NCBI GenBank assembly: GCA_937876125.1
Contig: CALEHF010000389.1
Location: 1-46,269, forward strand
Reading direction: 5' to 3'
DNA from: an uncultured bacterium
GTDB taxonomy: Bacteria > Planctomycetota > UBA8108 > UBA1146
Length of the DNA stretch: 46,269 nt
Below, one piece after another: positions 24,303-33,043 of this stretch. Within the stretch, counting starts at the first letter, position 1. Each line of letters starts with the position of its first letter. Below the pieces are notes generated by a model. The model was not told the DNA's origin. It was given only the letters and a program-made list of their open reading frames with translations, and made no database searches. Both the position numbers and the translations under genes were made by a program.

Positions 24303-25529
24303 TTAGAAATCGATTTGGAAGCGCATCGTGAATGCCTCGGCACCTCCGTCGGTGCCGACCGTTCCCGCGATGTCGTCGGTTTCGACGAGGACCACGTTCG
24401 CCATCACGCGCACGTTCGGATTGAGGTACCAGTTCAGTCCGGCGGTGATCTGGTCCATCGAACCGCCGTTGATCATGCCGTCGTCGAAATCGGTCATCGA
24501 GTAGCGGAGCGCGGCCTCGAGTGCACCCTTGCCGCCATCTTTGCCGTAATTGTTGTTCGGCTTGACGCGGGAGAACACGGCGTTCTTACGGCTGTAGGCG
24601 CGGCTCTCGCCGGTGATGAAGTAACTGCCCATGATGTAGAAGTGGCTGATGTCGAAGTCGCGGGCTCCGGAGGCGCCGTCGTTCATCGCCATCATGTACT
24701 CCGCCTGCGCCGACCACGGCCCGTGCACAGTGGCGACCTCGAGGCCGAACTGCGTGACCATGTCGACCATCTGAATGCCGGTGTCGAGGAAGTCGACTGC
24801 GGGGCGCACCTCGGGATCGGCGGTGTATTGCACCATGTCACCCTCAGGGCTGCGCAGGCTCGCCGCGACTCCGACATGCACGAAGTCGTTGCGGTCTTCC
24901 GACTCCCACGGCAAGTACGTGGCGCGGCCGGTGAAGGTGTAGGCGTTGTCGGAGACCTTGTCGCCGTCATCATCGGAGATGCGGTACGCGCCGAGCCACC
25001 AGGTCATCACTTCTTCATCGCAGACGTCGTGGATCATGATGCCGGTCGAACGCTCCGGCGCGATCGGGCCGGTGCCGCTCGAGCGTTCGACGAAGGTGAT
25101 GTAGTTGCTCGAGGTCTGTGCTTCGAGGCCGAACGGCTCGTAAAACTGCCCGACGCGCACGTTGCTCACGTAGGGGACGTCCCTGAGCTCCATGTAGAGA
25201 TCTTTGAAGTCCGCGTCGCCGCCGGCGAAGTCGTACTGCGCCTTGAAGTCGATGTTCCCGTAAATCGTGCCCGCGAGGTAGAGGCGTGCGCGGCGGAAAA
25301 TCGTGCCATCCTCGGGCTTGGCGCCCGCGAGTGCATAGTCGCTGTCCTCCGACCACCAGGTGTAGTTGTTGTGCATCCGGCCACCCAACTTGACCTTGAA
25401 CTCACCGTCCTCGCTCGTGAACTGGAGGGCGGTTCCGTACTTCAGGGTGGGCCCGGTTCCCTGCGCGACCGCAGATCCGGTGAGGGTCATCGCGAGCGCG
25501 AAGATCGAGGCCGAGAACAAGCGCAGCAT
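24303..25529 (-). CDS. Phosphate-selective porin (OprO/OprP family)
   Basis: 408 aa. AGGAGG precedes the ATG at 25529. The signal peptide ends TGSAVAQ. The body is alternating beta-strands of a 16-stranded barrel (KLGGRMHNNYTWW, FRRARLYLAGTIYGNIDFKAQYDF, RVGQFYEPFGLE) ending in FQIDF with a terminal phenylalanine, the outer-membrane insertion signal. FRRAR and GNIDFKAQ(Y)D are characteristic of OprO/OprP. It lies immediately downstream of pst-phoU, so phosphate or polyphosphate uptake is likely; some family members carry other anions. Confidence 0.92.
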   Translation of the reverse strand: MLRLFSASIFALAMTLTGSAVAQGTGPTLKYGTALQFTSEDGEFKVKLGGRMHNNYTWWSEDSDYALAGAKPEDGTIFRRARLYLAGTIYGNIDFKAQYDFAGGDADFKDLYMELRDVPYVSNVRVGQFYEPFGLEAQTSSNYITFVERSSGTGPIAPERSTGIMIHDVCDEEVMTWWLGAYRISDDDGDKVSDNAYTFTGRATYLPWESEDRNDFVHVGVAASLRSPEGDMVQYTADPEVRPAVDFLDTGIQMVDMVTQFGLEVATVHGPWSAQAEYMMAMNDGASGARDFDISHFYIMGSYFITGESRAYSRKNAVFSRVKPNNNYGKDGGKGALEAALRYSMTDFDDGMINGGSMDQITAGLNWYLNPNVRVMANVVLVETDDIAGTVGTDGGAEAFTMRFQIDF

Positions 25530-25610
25530 GGGCGTTTCCTCCTGGACAGATGAGACGGGCGGGTGCCGCGGGGTGCGGCCGATGACGAGCAGCCAGGATG
25601 GCGAACTTGT

Positions 25611-25649
25611 GTGAAGATTTGGAGAGGAATCGAGGAAGTAAGCGTGAGA
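25611..25649 (-). promoter_or_regulatory. Weak PhoB-box-like 11-bp series upstream of the porin
   Basis: On the minus strand hexamers TCTCAC, CTTCCT, CCTCTC and CTTCAC recur every 11 bases. Only the last matches the CTTCAC unit found before pstS exactly; the rest match at four or five of six positions. Confidence 0.35.
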
Positions 25650-25675
25650 ATGGGAAGGGCTTCACAGCGGGGCAG

Positions 25676-25690
25676 CTTGCCCGGGGCAAG
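25676..25690. terminator. Short palindrome after phoU
   Basis: CTTGCCCGGGGCAAG: five-base arms around CCGGG, 25 bases after the phoU stop and ahead of the porin on the same strand. It may attenuate or end pst-phoU transcripts; no T-run. Confidence 0.3.
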
Positions 25691-25714
25691 TGCTCCAGGA
25701 CCAGTGCTGCTCGC

Positions 25715-26380
25715 CTACTCGTATTCTTCGTGCTGGTGCCTGACCACGATCCCCTCGACGAGGAACAAGACGTCTTCGGCGATGTTGGTCGCGTGATCCC
25801 CGATCCGTTCCAGGTGCCGCGAAGCGGAGAGGAAGTGGATCGCGCGCTCGATCACCGCCGGATCGTCTTTCATGAGCTCTTGGAGCGCCATGAACATGTC
25901 GCGGTTCAGGTCATCGACGACTTGGTCGGCGTTGATGACCTGTTTTGCCAAGTCGGTATCGAGATGAACCAGCGCTTCGAGGCAGTCGTTGACCATCTTC
26001 AGAGCGGCCTCACCCATACGCGCGAAGTCGAGCCGGATCCCGAGCGGTTCATGGCGCGCGAGGTACGCGGCGCGTTCCGCCACGTTGACGGCCAGATCGC
26101 CGACGCGCTCGAGGTCGCTGTTCACCTTGAGGACCGAGACCACCCACCGGAGGTCGGTCGCCACCGGTTGGTGCAGAGCGAGGATCTTGAGGCACTCCTC
26201 CTCGATCCTCACTTCGAGATCGTCGATCTCGGAGTCTCCGTTGATCACCTTTTGGGCGAGCTCCGGGTCGTACTCGAGCAGGGCGGTGATCGCACTGCGC
26301 GCTCGCTCGGCGATCGTCTCTCCCATCGAGAGAATCATGCCCTTGAGGTTTTGAAGGTCGTTCTGCAAATGACGAGTCAC
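25715..26380 (-). CDS. phoU: PhoU phosphate-signalling regulator
   Basis: 221 aa. A GTG start at 26380 is preferred (AGGAAGAG just upstream, family-typical first residues TRHLQNDLQNLKGMIL). Two PhoU three-helix repeats, each with the metal-binding signature: VNSDLERVGDLAVNVAE and ASRHLERIGDHATNIAED (E(R)xGD..xN). PhoU connects the Pst transporter to the PhoR kinase and damps the Pho response when phosphate is plentiful. It is the last gene of pstSCAB-phoU, 46 bases after pstB. Confidence 0.97.
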   Translation of the reverse strand: MTRHLQNDLQNLKGMILSMGETIAERARSAITALLEYDPELAQKVINGDSEIDDLEVRIEEECLKILALHQPVATDLRWVVSVLKVNSDLERVGDLAVNVAERAAYLARHEPLGIRLDFARMGEAALKMVNDCLEALVHLDTDLAKQVINADQVVDDLNRDMFMALQELMKDDPAVIERAIHFLSASRHLERIGDHATNIAEDVLFLVEGIVVRHQHEEYE

Positions 26381-26426
26381 GAGTTCTCTTCCTGTTGAGT
26401 CGCGAGAGCCTTCGAGAAGGCCGCTC

Positions 26427-27278
26427 CTAGCCAAATCGTCCCGAAACGTAGTCCTCGGTGCGCTTTTCCCGTGGCTTCGTGAACATCTGGTCCGTCTCCC
26501 CCACTTCGATGAGCTTTCCGAGTTCGAGAAAGGCGGTGGTGTCGGAAACCCGCGCGGCTTGCTGCATGTTGTGGGTGACGATCACAATTGTGAAGGTCTT
26601 CTTCAGCTCGAAGATCAAGTCTTCGATGCGACTGGTGGAAACCGGGTCGAGCGCGGAGCACGGCTCGTCCATCAAGATCACTTCAGGGCTCATGGCGAGA
26701 GCGCGGGCGATGCAGAGCCGCTGCTGCTGGCCGCCAGAGAGCCCGAGCGCCGAATCGTCGAGGCGATCCTTCACCTCATCCCAAAGCGCCGCCTTCCGGA
26801 GCGACTCCTCGACGAGCTGTTTGATGTTCCCGTCGTAGCGGTTGATCTTCGGGCCCCACGCCACATTTCGGTAGATCGATTTTGGGAACGGGTTCGGTTT
26901 CTGGAACACCATCCCGATCTTGAGGCGCAGCTCCATCGGATCGACGCGCGGGTCGTGTATGTCGATTCCTCGATAGAGCAGCTGGCCGTCGATCCCAACC
27001 CCTTCGACGAAGTCATTCATGCGGTTGAAGGAGCGGAGCAGCGTGCTCTTTCCACAGCCGGAGGGGCCGATGATCGCAGTGACCTTCCGCTCGGGAAACT
27101 CGAGGGAGACCCCCCTGACCGCGGGGTTGCCGCTGTAGGAGATGGTGACGTTACGCGCTTCGAGAATCCTCGGGTCGCCGTCGGGAAGCGTCCCCGCCGC
27201 CGGGGCGCCCTGAGTAGAGGACGCGGCATCGGGAGCGGCGGAGCCCGCTTTCGAGAGCTGAACGTTCAGTTTCACCAT
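26427..27278 (-). CDS. pstB: Phosphate ABC transporter ATP-binding protein PstB
   Basis: 283 aa. Walker [10 protein letters not shown] (residues 71-79), Q-loop [14 protein letters not shown] (a PstB hallmark), signature LSGGQQQR (180-187), Walker B ILMDEP (201-206) and switch THN. The N-terminal extension of about 35 residues is rich in A, S and P ([16 protein letters not shown]) and longer than usual. The start overlaps the end of pstA by seven bases. It drives phosphate import through PstC/PstA. Confidence 0.98.
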   Translation of the reverse strand: MVKLNVQLSKAGSAAPDAASSTQGAPAAGTLPDGDPRILEARNVTISYSGNPAVRGVSLEFPERKVTAIIGPSGCGKSTLLRSFNRMNDFVEGVGIDGQLLYRGIDIHDPRVDPMELRLKIGMVFQKPNPFPKSIYRNVAWGPKINRYDGNIKQLVEESLRKAALWDEVKDRLDDSALGLSGGQQQRLCIARALAMSPEVILMDEPCSALDPVSTSRIEDLIFELKKTFTIVIVTHNMQQAARVSDTTAFLELGKLIEVGETDQMFTKPREKRTEDYVSGRFG

Positions 27279-28153
27279 TTGAGTTTCCTCTGGGCCCGTT
27301 GGCGGATGAAGACCGCGGTTGCGTTCATGAGGAGAAGGACGGTGAGCAGCACGATGATTCCTGCGGCTGCGAGGCCGTGGAATTCCTTCTGGGGCATCGC
27401 CGCCCAGCTGTAAATCTGCATCGGGAGGGCGGTGAACGATTCATTGAGGCCGCCGGGTGCGTGCAAGATGAAGACCGGCACACCGATCGTGATCAGCGGC
27501 GCGGTCTCCCCAATCGCGCGTGACATGGAGAGAATCACGCCGGTCACGATTCCGGGAAGCGCGGCGGGAAGCACGTGTGCCGCGACCGTCTGCCACTTCG
27601 AGGCACCGATCGCGTAGGCGGCCAGCCGGATCGAGTTCGGCACCGCGCGAATCGCTTCGCGCGCGGCGGTGATGATGACCGGCAGGATGAGGAGCGACAT
27701 CGTCAGCGCGCCCGCGATGACCCAGTTCTTGAGGCCGAAGAGCCGGCTGAAGATCGCGAGTCCAAGCATCCCGAACACGATCGACGGGACCCCCGCCAAG
27801 TTCGCCACATTCACCTCGATGAAGGTGTTGATCCGGTTCTTCTTCGCAAACTCTTCGAGGTAGATCGCGGCGGCGACGCCGGTCGGAATCGAGATGACCG
27901 CGGTCGTCACGACGAGCCAGAGCGTGCCCAAGAGCGCAGCGTGGATCCCCGCCTTCTCCGGCTTGTACGACGTGTTGTTCGTCAAGAAGTCGAGATTGAG
28001 GTACGCGAATCCTTCCGAGGCGACGTGGAACAGGAGCACGGCGAGGAGTGCAACACACATCCACACGAGCCCACAGCAGGTGCTTTGGAAGATGCGCGCC
28101 TTCAGACGGCGATACCGGATCTTGTCGTGTCCGTCGACTGCGAGGAGGTTCAT
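27272..28153 (-). CDS. pstA: Phosphate ABC transporter permease PstA
   Basis: 293 aa with six membrane helices. The cytoplasmic coupling motif is [20 protein letters not shown], followed by [11 protein letters not shown], typical of Pst[18 protein letters not shown] is the conserved helix after the first periplasmic loop. The ATG overlaps the pstC stop (ATGA), so the subunits are translated together. Confidence 0.97.
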   Translation of the reverse strand: MNLLAVDGHDKIRYRRLKARIFQSTCCGLVWMCVALLAVLLFHVASEGFAYLNLDFLTNNTSYKPEKAGIHAALLGTLWLVVTTAVISIPTGVAAAIYLEEFAKKNRINTFIEVNVANLAGVPSIVFGMLGLAIFSRLFGLKNWVIAGALTMSLLILPVIITAAREAIRAVPNSIRLAAYAIGASKWQTVAAHVLPAALPGIVTGVILSMSRAIGETAPLITIGVPVFILHAPGGLNESFTALPMQIYSWAAMPQKEFHGLAAAGIIVLLTVLLLMNATAVFIRQRAQRKLKW

Positions 28154-29109
28154 TCGTACACCTCCCGAAAGCGTTTCAAAATACGGTGCGATACGACGTT
28201 CGAGACGAGGGTGATCAAGAACAAGAGTGCCGCAATTGCGAAGATCGCCGAGTACCCCGGACCGTCGTGAGCAACGTCGCCTTTACTCTGCTCGACGATG
28301 TAGCTGGTCATCGTTTGAATCGATTCGAGCGGGTTGAGAGTCATGTTCGGGGTCATTCCTGCGGCGAGTGAGACCGCCATCGTCTCTCCGACCGCACGGG
28401 ACAAGGCGAGCACGATCGATGCGATGATTCCGGAAAGTGCACCGGGAACGACAACGCGCGTCGAAGCCTCGAGGCTGGTGGCGCCGAGCGCGTACGCGCC
28501 TTGACGAAGACTGCTCGGCACCGAGCGCAGTGCGTCGTCGCAGAGGCTCGCGACCATCGGCAGGATCATGATCCCCACCACGATCGCTGCGCTCGCTGCG
28601 TTGTAGATCTGAGTCGAAGGGAAGATCGTCTTGAGGATCGGGGACACGAAGGTCAGCGCGAAGAAGCCGTACACGATCGTCGGGATCCCCGCGAGAATCT
28701 CGAGGACCGGCTTCAGGATGCTGCGAGTGCGCGGCTTCGCGTATTCACTCAGGTAGATCGCGCTCGAGAGACCGACCGGGATCGCGATCAGGCTCGCGCC
28801 GAACACGATCCACAAGGTGCCACAGACCAACGGGAGCACCCCGAACTTCGCGGGATGGAAGTTCGGGGTCCACTCGGTGCCCGTGAGGAAATCGATCACC
28901 GGAACTTTCTCGAAGAAGGCGAATGCCTCCTTCGCGAGAGTGCCGATGATCGCGAGGGTCGTGACCACGGACACCGCCGCGCTCGCGAACAGCGCGATCC
29001 GAATCACGATCTCGAGGGGGCGACCCCTTTTCTTCGCGAGAGCCCCCACCTCGGATGTGGGTCCCCCGTCGGGAGAGGCCAAACTTCGATCGAGTGCGAC
29101 TTCGGTCAA
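28150..29109 (-). CDS. pstC: Phosphate ABC transporter permease PstC
   Basis: 319 aa. Six helices. LAGIPTIVYGFFALTFV, the coupling loop DALRSVPSSLRQGAYALGAT and LSRAVGETMAVSLAAG are the PstC signatures. FFEKVPVIDFLTGTEWTPNF forms the first periplasmic loop. The start lies four bases after the pstS stop. Confidence 0.97.
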   Translation of the reverse strand: MTEVALDRSLASPDGGPTSEVGALAKKRGRPLEIVIRIALFASAAVSVVTTLAIIGTLAKEAFAFFEKVPVIDFLTGTEWTPNFHPAKFGVLPLVCGTLWIVFGASLIAIPVGLSSAIYLSEYAKPRTRSILKPVLEILAGIPTIVYGFFALTFVSPILKTIFPSTQIYNAASAAIVVGIMILPMVASLCDDALRSVPSSLRQGAYALGATSLEASTRVVVPGALSGIIASIVLALSRAVGETMAVSLAAGMTPNMTLNPLESIQTMTSYIVEQSKGDVAHDGPGYSAIFAIAALLFLITLVSNVVSHRILKRFREVYE

Positions 29110-29113
29110 CGGT

Positions 29114-30115
29114 TCAGTCCGCCTTCGCGGCTGCTGCGTGCATCAGCTGCTCAATGTCGGTTCCCGCCTCTGCGCTCCGGAAGATTGTTCCGGTCACACC
29201 GGCATGGAAGCGCTCTTTCGACATGGTGTAGACCGGCTTCGGAAGGGCAACGTAGCCGACCGCTTCTGAGATTTTCGCGGCATTGTCGAGGTAGAACTCG
29301 ACGAAGTTGATCACTTCGGGGCGCTTCGCAGACTCGGTGCTGACGTAAATGAAGATGGGGCGCGAGAGGGGCGCGTAAGTCCCGTTGTTGATCGTGCTCA
29401 TCGACGGCGCGACGGGATCGCGGTTGCCATCCTTCACCGGGACGATCGTCAGCTTGTCTTTGTTTTCGGCGTAGTACGCGAATCCGAAGAAGCCGAGCGA
29501 AAACTCGTCCCCCGCGACTCCGGTGACGAGCACGTTGTCGTCCTCGTTCGCGGAGAAGTCGGAGCGCATCGATCCACCTTTGCCGATGATCGCTTCAACG
29601 AAGTAGTCGAAGGTGCCCGAAGCGGTTCCCGGACCGTAGAGCTCGATCGTCTGGTTCGGCCAGCTCGGGCGCACGTCGCTCCAGGAGCGCATGGTGCCGT
29701 CGGCGGACCAGATCTGCTTCAGCTCTTGGACGGTGAGGAAATCGACGAAAGAGTTCTTCTTGTTCACGACGACCGAAATGCCGTCGAACGCGACCGGGAT
29801 CTCGATGAAGCCGATGTTGTTCTCGACCGCGACCTTCTCCTCTTTCTCTTTGATCGGGCGGGAGGCGTCACTGATATCGATCTCCCCGATACAGAACTTC
29901 GCGAAGCCACCGCCGGTCCCGGAGAAGGCGACATTGATTTGAGTGTTCTTGTCGATCTCGTTGTACTCCTCCGCGATGGCAGAGGTGATCGGGAACACTG
30001 TGCTCGAGCCGTCGATGTTGATGCTCGCGGTGCTGCCCTTTCCTCCGCCTGTGCAACCGGCGGCGAGGAGAGAGAGGCAAAGTGCGGTGGAAAGCGCCAG
30101 AGTGGAAATGCGCAT
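29114..30115 (-). CDS. pstS: Periplasmic phosphate-binding lipoprotein PstS
   Basis: 333 aa. The ATG at 30115 is chosen (AAGGA six bases upstream; signal peptide begins there). Lipobox LAAGC, then a glycine linker. INIDGSSTVFPITSAIAEEY is the phosphate-binding entrance, and GPGTASGTFDYFVE contributes the second binding loop; GTGGGFAKFCIGEIDISDAS is conserved in PstS. It captures phosphate and delivers it to PstC/PstA. First gene of the pst operon, preceded by the putative PhoB box. Confidence 0.97.
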   Translation of the reverse strand: MRISTLALSTALCLSLLAAGCTGGGKGSTASINIDGSSTVFPITSAIAEEYNEIDKNTQINVAFSGTGGGFAKFCIGEIDISDASRPIKEKEEKVAVENNIGFIEIPVAFDGISVVVNKKNSFVDFLTVQELKQIWSADGTMRSWSDVRPSWPNQTIELYGPGTASGTFDYFVEAIIGKGGSMRSDFSANEDDNVLVTGVAGDEFSLGFFGFAYYAENKDKLTIVPVKDGNRDPVAPSMSTINNGTYAPLSRPIFIYVSTESAKRPEVINFVEFYLDNAAKISEAVGYVALPKPVYTMSKERFHAGVTGTIFRSAEAGTDIEQLMHAAAAKAD

Positions 30116-30220
30116 GGAGTGTCCTTTCTGAGTTGAGTCGTCGGAGGGGTCCAAGGCTCTTTGGAGCATTCAGCGAAGCTCGACCCATCCTGCAGACATC
30201 AACGACGGTAGACCACTCCC

Positions 30221-30248
30221 GTAAAGGGTTCGTGAAGAGGAAGTGAAG
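30221..30248 (-). promoter_or_regulatory. Putative PhoB box: three hexamers at exact 11-bp spacing
   Basis: On the minus strand CTTCAC (30243-30248), CTTCAC (30232-30237) and CTTTAC (30221-30226) are spaced exactly 11 bp, the spacing of Pho boxes bound by PhoB/PhoP dimers. A fourth isolated CTTCAC lies at 30294-30299. The array is 106 bases before the pstS start. Confidence 0.7.
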
Positions 30249-30389
30249 TCTCTCCCTTCGCCGCGGCCCCAACGGTGCGAAATCGCAAGTTTTGTGAAGA
30301 TGGTGGATCAAGAGGGCAGGATCTGCCCTCGACCCCTGTCTCGGGGAGTCGTCCGTTCTCGATCGTTGGGGTACCGAGGTGGGGGGTGG

Positions 30390-30440
30390 ATCAGCCCAGC
30401 CGAATCAGCCCAGCCGAATCAGCCAGCCGAATCAGCCAGC
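30390..30440. repeat. 14/13-bp tandem repeat ATCAGCC(C)AGCCGA
   Basis: Two 14-bp units (30390-30403, 30404-30417), one 13-bp unit (30418-30430) and a partial fourth, between the 3' end of the hybrid kinase and the pstS promoter region. Length differences of one base suggest replication slippage. Confidence 0.85.
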
Positions 30441-30455
30441 ACGGCTCGAGCGGAG

Positions 30456-32882
30456 CTAGATCGCGGGGGGAGCCGGGGCGGGCTTCGCGTCGCTGCGCAG
30501 GCCGATGTGTTGGGCGACGACGTGGACGAGGGTCGCGCGGTCGACCGGCTTCGCCAGGTAGTGATCGCATCCCGCCGCAATGCAGCGCTCTTCGTCTCCC
30601 GCCATCGCGTGGGCTGTCAGCGCGATGATTTGCCCGCCGTACCCTGCGCCGCGCAGCTTGCGCGTTGCGGCGAAGCCATCCAGAATCGGCATTTCGATGT
30701 CCATCAGGATCGCATCGAAGGTGCGCTTTTCCTTTTGGGCCAGGAGGGCACGGTCGACCCCCTCTTGGCCATTGCTCGCGATCACCACTTCCGCTCCCGC
30801 GCGCCGGAGGATGTGCGCGATGATCGTCTGGTTGTCGGGTCCATCCTCGACCAGGAGCACGCGACCATCGATATGCGGGAGATCACTCCACGACTGCTTC
30901 TCCGCGGCGGAGGGATCATCGGGAGTCTCCGACATCGAAGGAATTCCCTCGAGGGAGCCCGTGGCCACGTCAAAGGTGAAGGTGCAACCTTTTCCGGGGG
31001 CGCTGTCGACCTTGACGGTGCCTCCGAGCAGCTCAGCGAGACGTCGACTCAAGGTCAGCCCGAGTCCTGTCGTCCCCACGGTCTTCGAGTCGCCGGACTG
31101 TTGGAATGGTTGGAAGACACGCGCGACCTGCGCAGAAGTCATTCCGACCCCGTCGTCGATCACGAGGAATCGCAATCGTCGCTTCGATCGATCGCATTCG
31201 ACGACCAGGTGGACGGAACCGCCTTCGGTGAGCTTGATCGCGTTGTCGACCAGATTGACCAGTGCTTGCTGGATCCGCATCGGGTCGGTCTGGATCAGCT
31301 CGGGCACATCTCCGCGGATCTCGGTCGTGAGGGTGGTCGCTCGCGCCTTCGCACGCGGTTCGAGCAGTCCGACCACCTCGGAAATGATGGTGCGCGTGCG
31401 CACCGACAAGCGCTCGATTCCGAGCTTGCCCCCCTCGATCTTCGAGAGGTCGAGGATGTCGCTGATCATGTTCAGGAGGTGGCGGCCGTTGCGGCGAATC
31501 GATTGGACTGCCTCCACGCGTTGGTCGTTGTCGATCTGAGAGTCGAGCAGGACGTCGGCGAAGCCGAGGATCGATGACATCGGCGTGCGGATCTCGTGGC
31601 TCAGCCGGGAGAGGAATGCGTTCTTCTCCGCTGTCGCTTCCATGGCCGCTTGACGCGACAATTCAGCATTCGATGTGCTGTTCCCCTTCTGCGACTGCAG
31701 CTCGAGTGCGTGTGCGGTCGCGAGCGTGCGGACGCGACCGATCCGCAGGCAGTGCGCGGCGAAACCGAGAGTCGCGAGCCAGATCAAGACATGCGTGGCG
31801 AGCGCCCAACCTCGGATGCTGGCGACCTCGCCACGGGCCCAGAACTCCGTTCCGCTCCGGCCGGTCCACAACTCCCACTTCTGGTCGGCATCGGGGATGT
31901 CGAGGGGGAACACCTCAGAGTAGAAGATGTTCGGGTCCGGCTTGCCCTGGCTCCAGTAGAGCTCCGACTGCGCCGCGGTCGTGTTCCCCTCGGGGACGAT
32001 GGAGATTCCGTAGGTCGGGTGACGCACGACGAAGCCATCGTTGGGGAGTGCAATGCGAAGCGCTGCCCAAGGGATCACCATCGAGACGCACCCGCGCAGT
32101 TGGCCATCTTCGCCGATGATCGGGGTCGACTGGATGAGACCGAACGACTGCGCGCCCTCGCCGCTGCGTGTGAAGGGGTTGTTACCTTCCTCTTTCGAGA
32201 GGAGCGCCTTGAGCTCGACGCAGATCGCGAGCGCCTCTTCTCCCGAACCGCTCGTCAAGTAGGGCAGATTGTGCGCGATGTACTGCAGCTGGTTCAGGAT
32301 CAGTTGTCGGGTCCACAACTCCCGATGAGCGAGGTCCGCATCCTCAGGCGCCTCGCCGACCAGTGCGAACGTGGCTCCGGGGGAATCGCCCGCGGGTGAG
32401 CCAGCCTGCGGCCCAGAGTCTTTGACGGCTGTCCCGGGGAGTCGCCGCGTGAAGTGGATGATCGGCTCTCGCGGAATTCCCCGTGCTTCGTCGACGAGAC
32501 CCTGGGGGTCGTAGGGATAGGGTGAGATGTAGAGATCGGTGATCCCAATGGTCGTCGCGAGGCTGTCAAAAATCTCTCCCGCGGTTCCGAGCGAGCTCGA
32601 GTCGCGCATCAGCTCTGAAATGCTCAAAATTCCGGCGGACTCGACCGTGTGCAGAGGGTCGTAGGAGCGTACCCCGGGGAACTGAGCGATCGATCTCAAT
32701 CCGACATGGCTCTGGCGGAAGATGCTCTCGATCTCGGACCGGACCGACTTCGCATCTCTACGAAGCTCATCCTCATGGCGCTCACGAGCTCCGACGAGGT
32801 CTCGCTCAGCCCGCGATTCCGCGAGGAACGAACCTGTGCAACCCAGGAGGAGCAAGCAGGCGAGAGTGAGTCGAAGTCGCAC
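30456..32882 (-). CDS. Hybrid sensor histidine kinase with receiver domain
   Basis: 808 aa. An N-terminal membrane segment (LRLTLACLLLLGCTGSFLA) precedes a periplasmic sensor of about 330 residues, then a second helix (ATHVLIWLATLGFAAHCL). HisKA has the phospho-acceptor in LSHEIRTPMSSILGF (His428). The HATPase has LVDNAIKLTEGG (N box), VIDDGVGM (G1) and GTTGLGLTLSRRL (G2). A C-terminal receiver has LLVEDGPDNQ and ILMDIEMPILDG (Asp728). There is no Hpt or output domain, so it must relay to a separate protein. Placement between phoR and pstS on the same strand suggests a role in phosphate or envelope sensing, inferred only. Confidence 0.93.
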   Translation of the reverse strand: MRLRLTLACLLLLGCTGSFLAESRAERDLVGARERHEDELRRDAKSVRSEIESIFRQSHVGLRSIAQFPGVRSYDPLHTVESAGILSISELMRDSSSLGTAGEIFDSLATTIGITDLYISPYPYDPQGLVDEARGIPREPIIHFTRRLPGTAVKDSGPQAGSPAGDSPGATFALVGEAPEDADLAHRELWTRQLILNQLQYIAHNLPYLTSGSGEEALAICVELKALLSKEEGNNPFTRSGEGAQSFGLIQSTPIIGEDGQLRGCVSMVIPWAALRIALPNDGFVVRHPTYGISIVPEGNTTAAQSELYWSQGKPDPNIFYSEVFPLDIPDADQKWELWTGRSGTEFWARGEVASIRGWALATHVLIWLATLGFAAHCLRIGRVRTLATAHALELQSQKGNSTSNAELSRQAAMEATAEKNAFLSRLSHEIRTPMSSILGFADVLLDSQIDNDQRVEAVQSIRRNGRHLLNMISDILDLSKIEGGKLGIERLSVRTRTIISEVVGLLEPRAKARATTLTTEIRGDVPELIQTDPMRIQQALVNLVDNAIKLTEGGSVHLVVECDRSKRRLRFLVIDDGVGMTSAQVARVFQPFQQSGDSKTVGTTGLGLTLSRRLAELLGGTVKVDSAPGKGCTFTFDVATGSLEGIPSMSETPDDPSAAEKQSWSDLPHIDGRVLLVEDGPDNQTIIAHILRRAGAEVVIASNGQEGVDRALLAQKEKRTFDAILMDIEMPILDGFAATRKLRGAGYGGQIIALTAHAMAGDEERCIAAGCDHYLAKPVDRATLVHVVAQHIGLRSDAKPAPAPPAI

Positions 32883-33043
32883 CGTGTCCTACTTCCCGCC
32901 ATCGATGGAGCTGCCGCGGAACTTCCCCGGAGTTTCGTTATCGGCGAGGAGGGGGGTGGATCTGAGGGGATTCGAAGGAGTTGGGGAGGTTGGCATGCCT
33001 GCCGGCCGGCAGATCGGGGGCGGCCGAGGGGGCTGGCTCTCGA
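32883..33043. other. Spacer after phoR with a 14-bp palindrome
   Basis: No gene. CTGCCGGCCGGCAG (32999-33012) is a perfect palindrome 31 bases past the phoR stop and may end the phoBR transcript. Confidence 0.4.

Noticed and set aside
24276..25553. Plus-strand open frame covering the porin gene
   Set aside because: The porin on the minus strand has signal peptide, barrel strands and terminal phenylalanine; the plus frame is its reverse image.
25660..25665. Isolated CTTCAC on the plus strand
   Set aside because: Single hexamer in the wrong orientation for the porin or phoU; no 11-bp partner.
30243..31577. Plus-strand open frame opposite the hybrid kinase
   Set aside because: Antisense to HisKA/HATPase/receiver motifs; no independent support.
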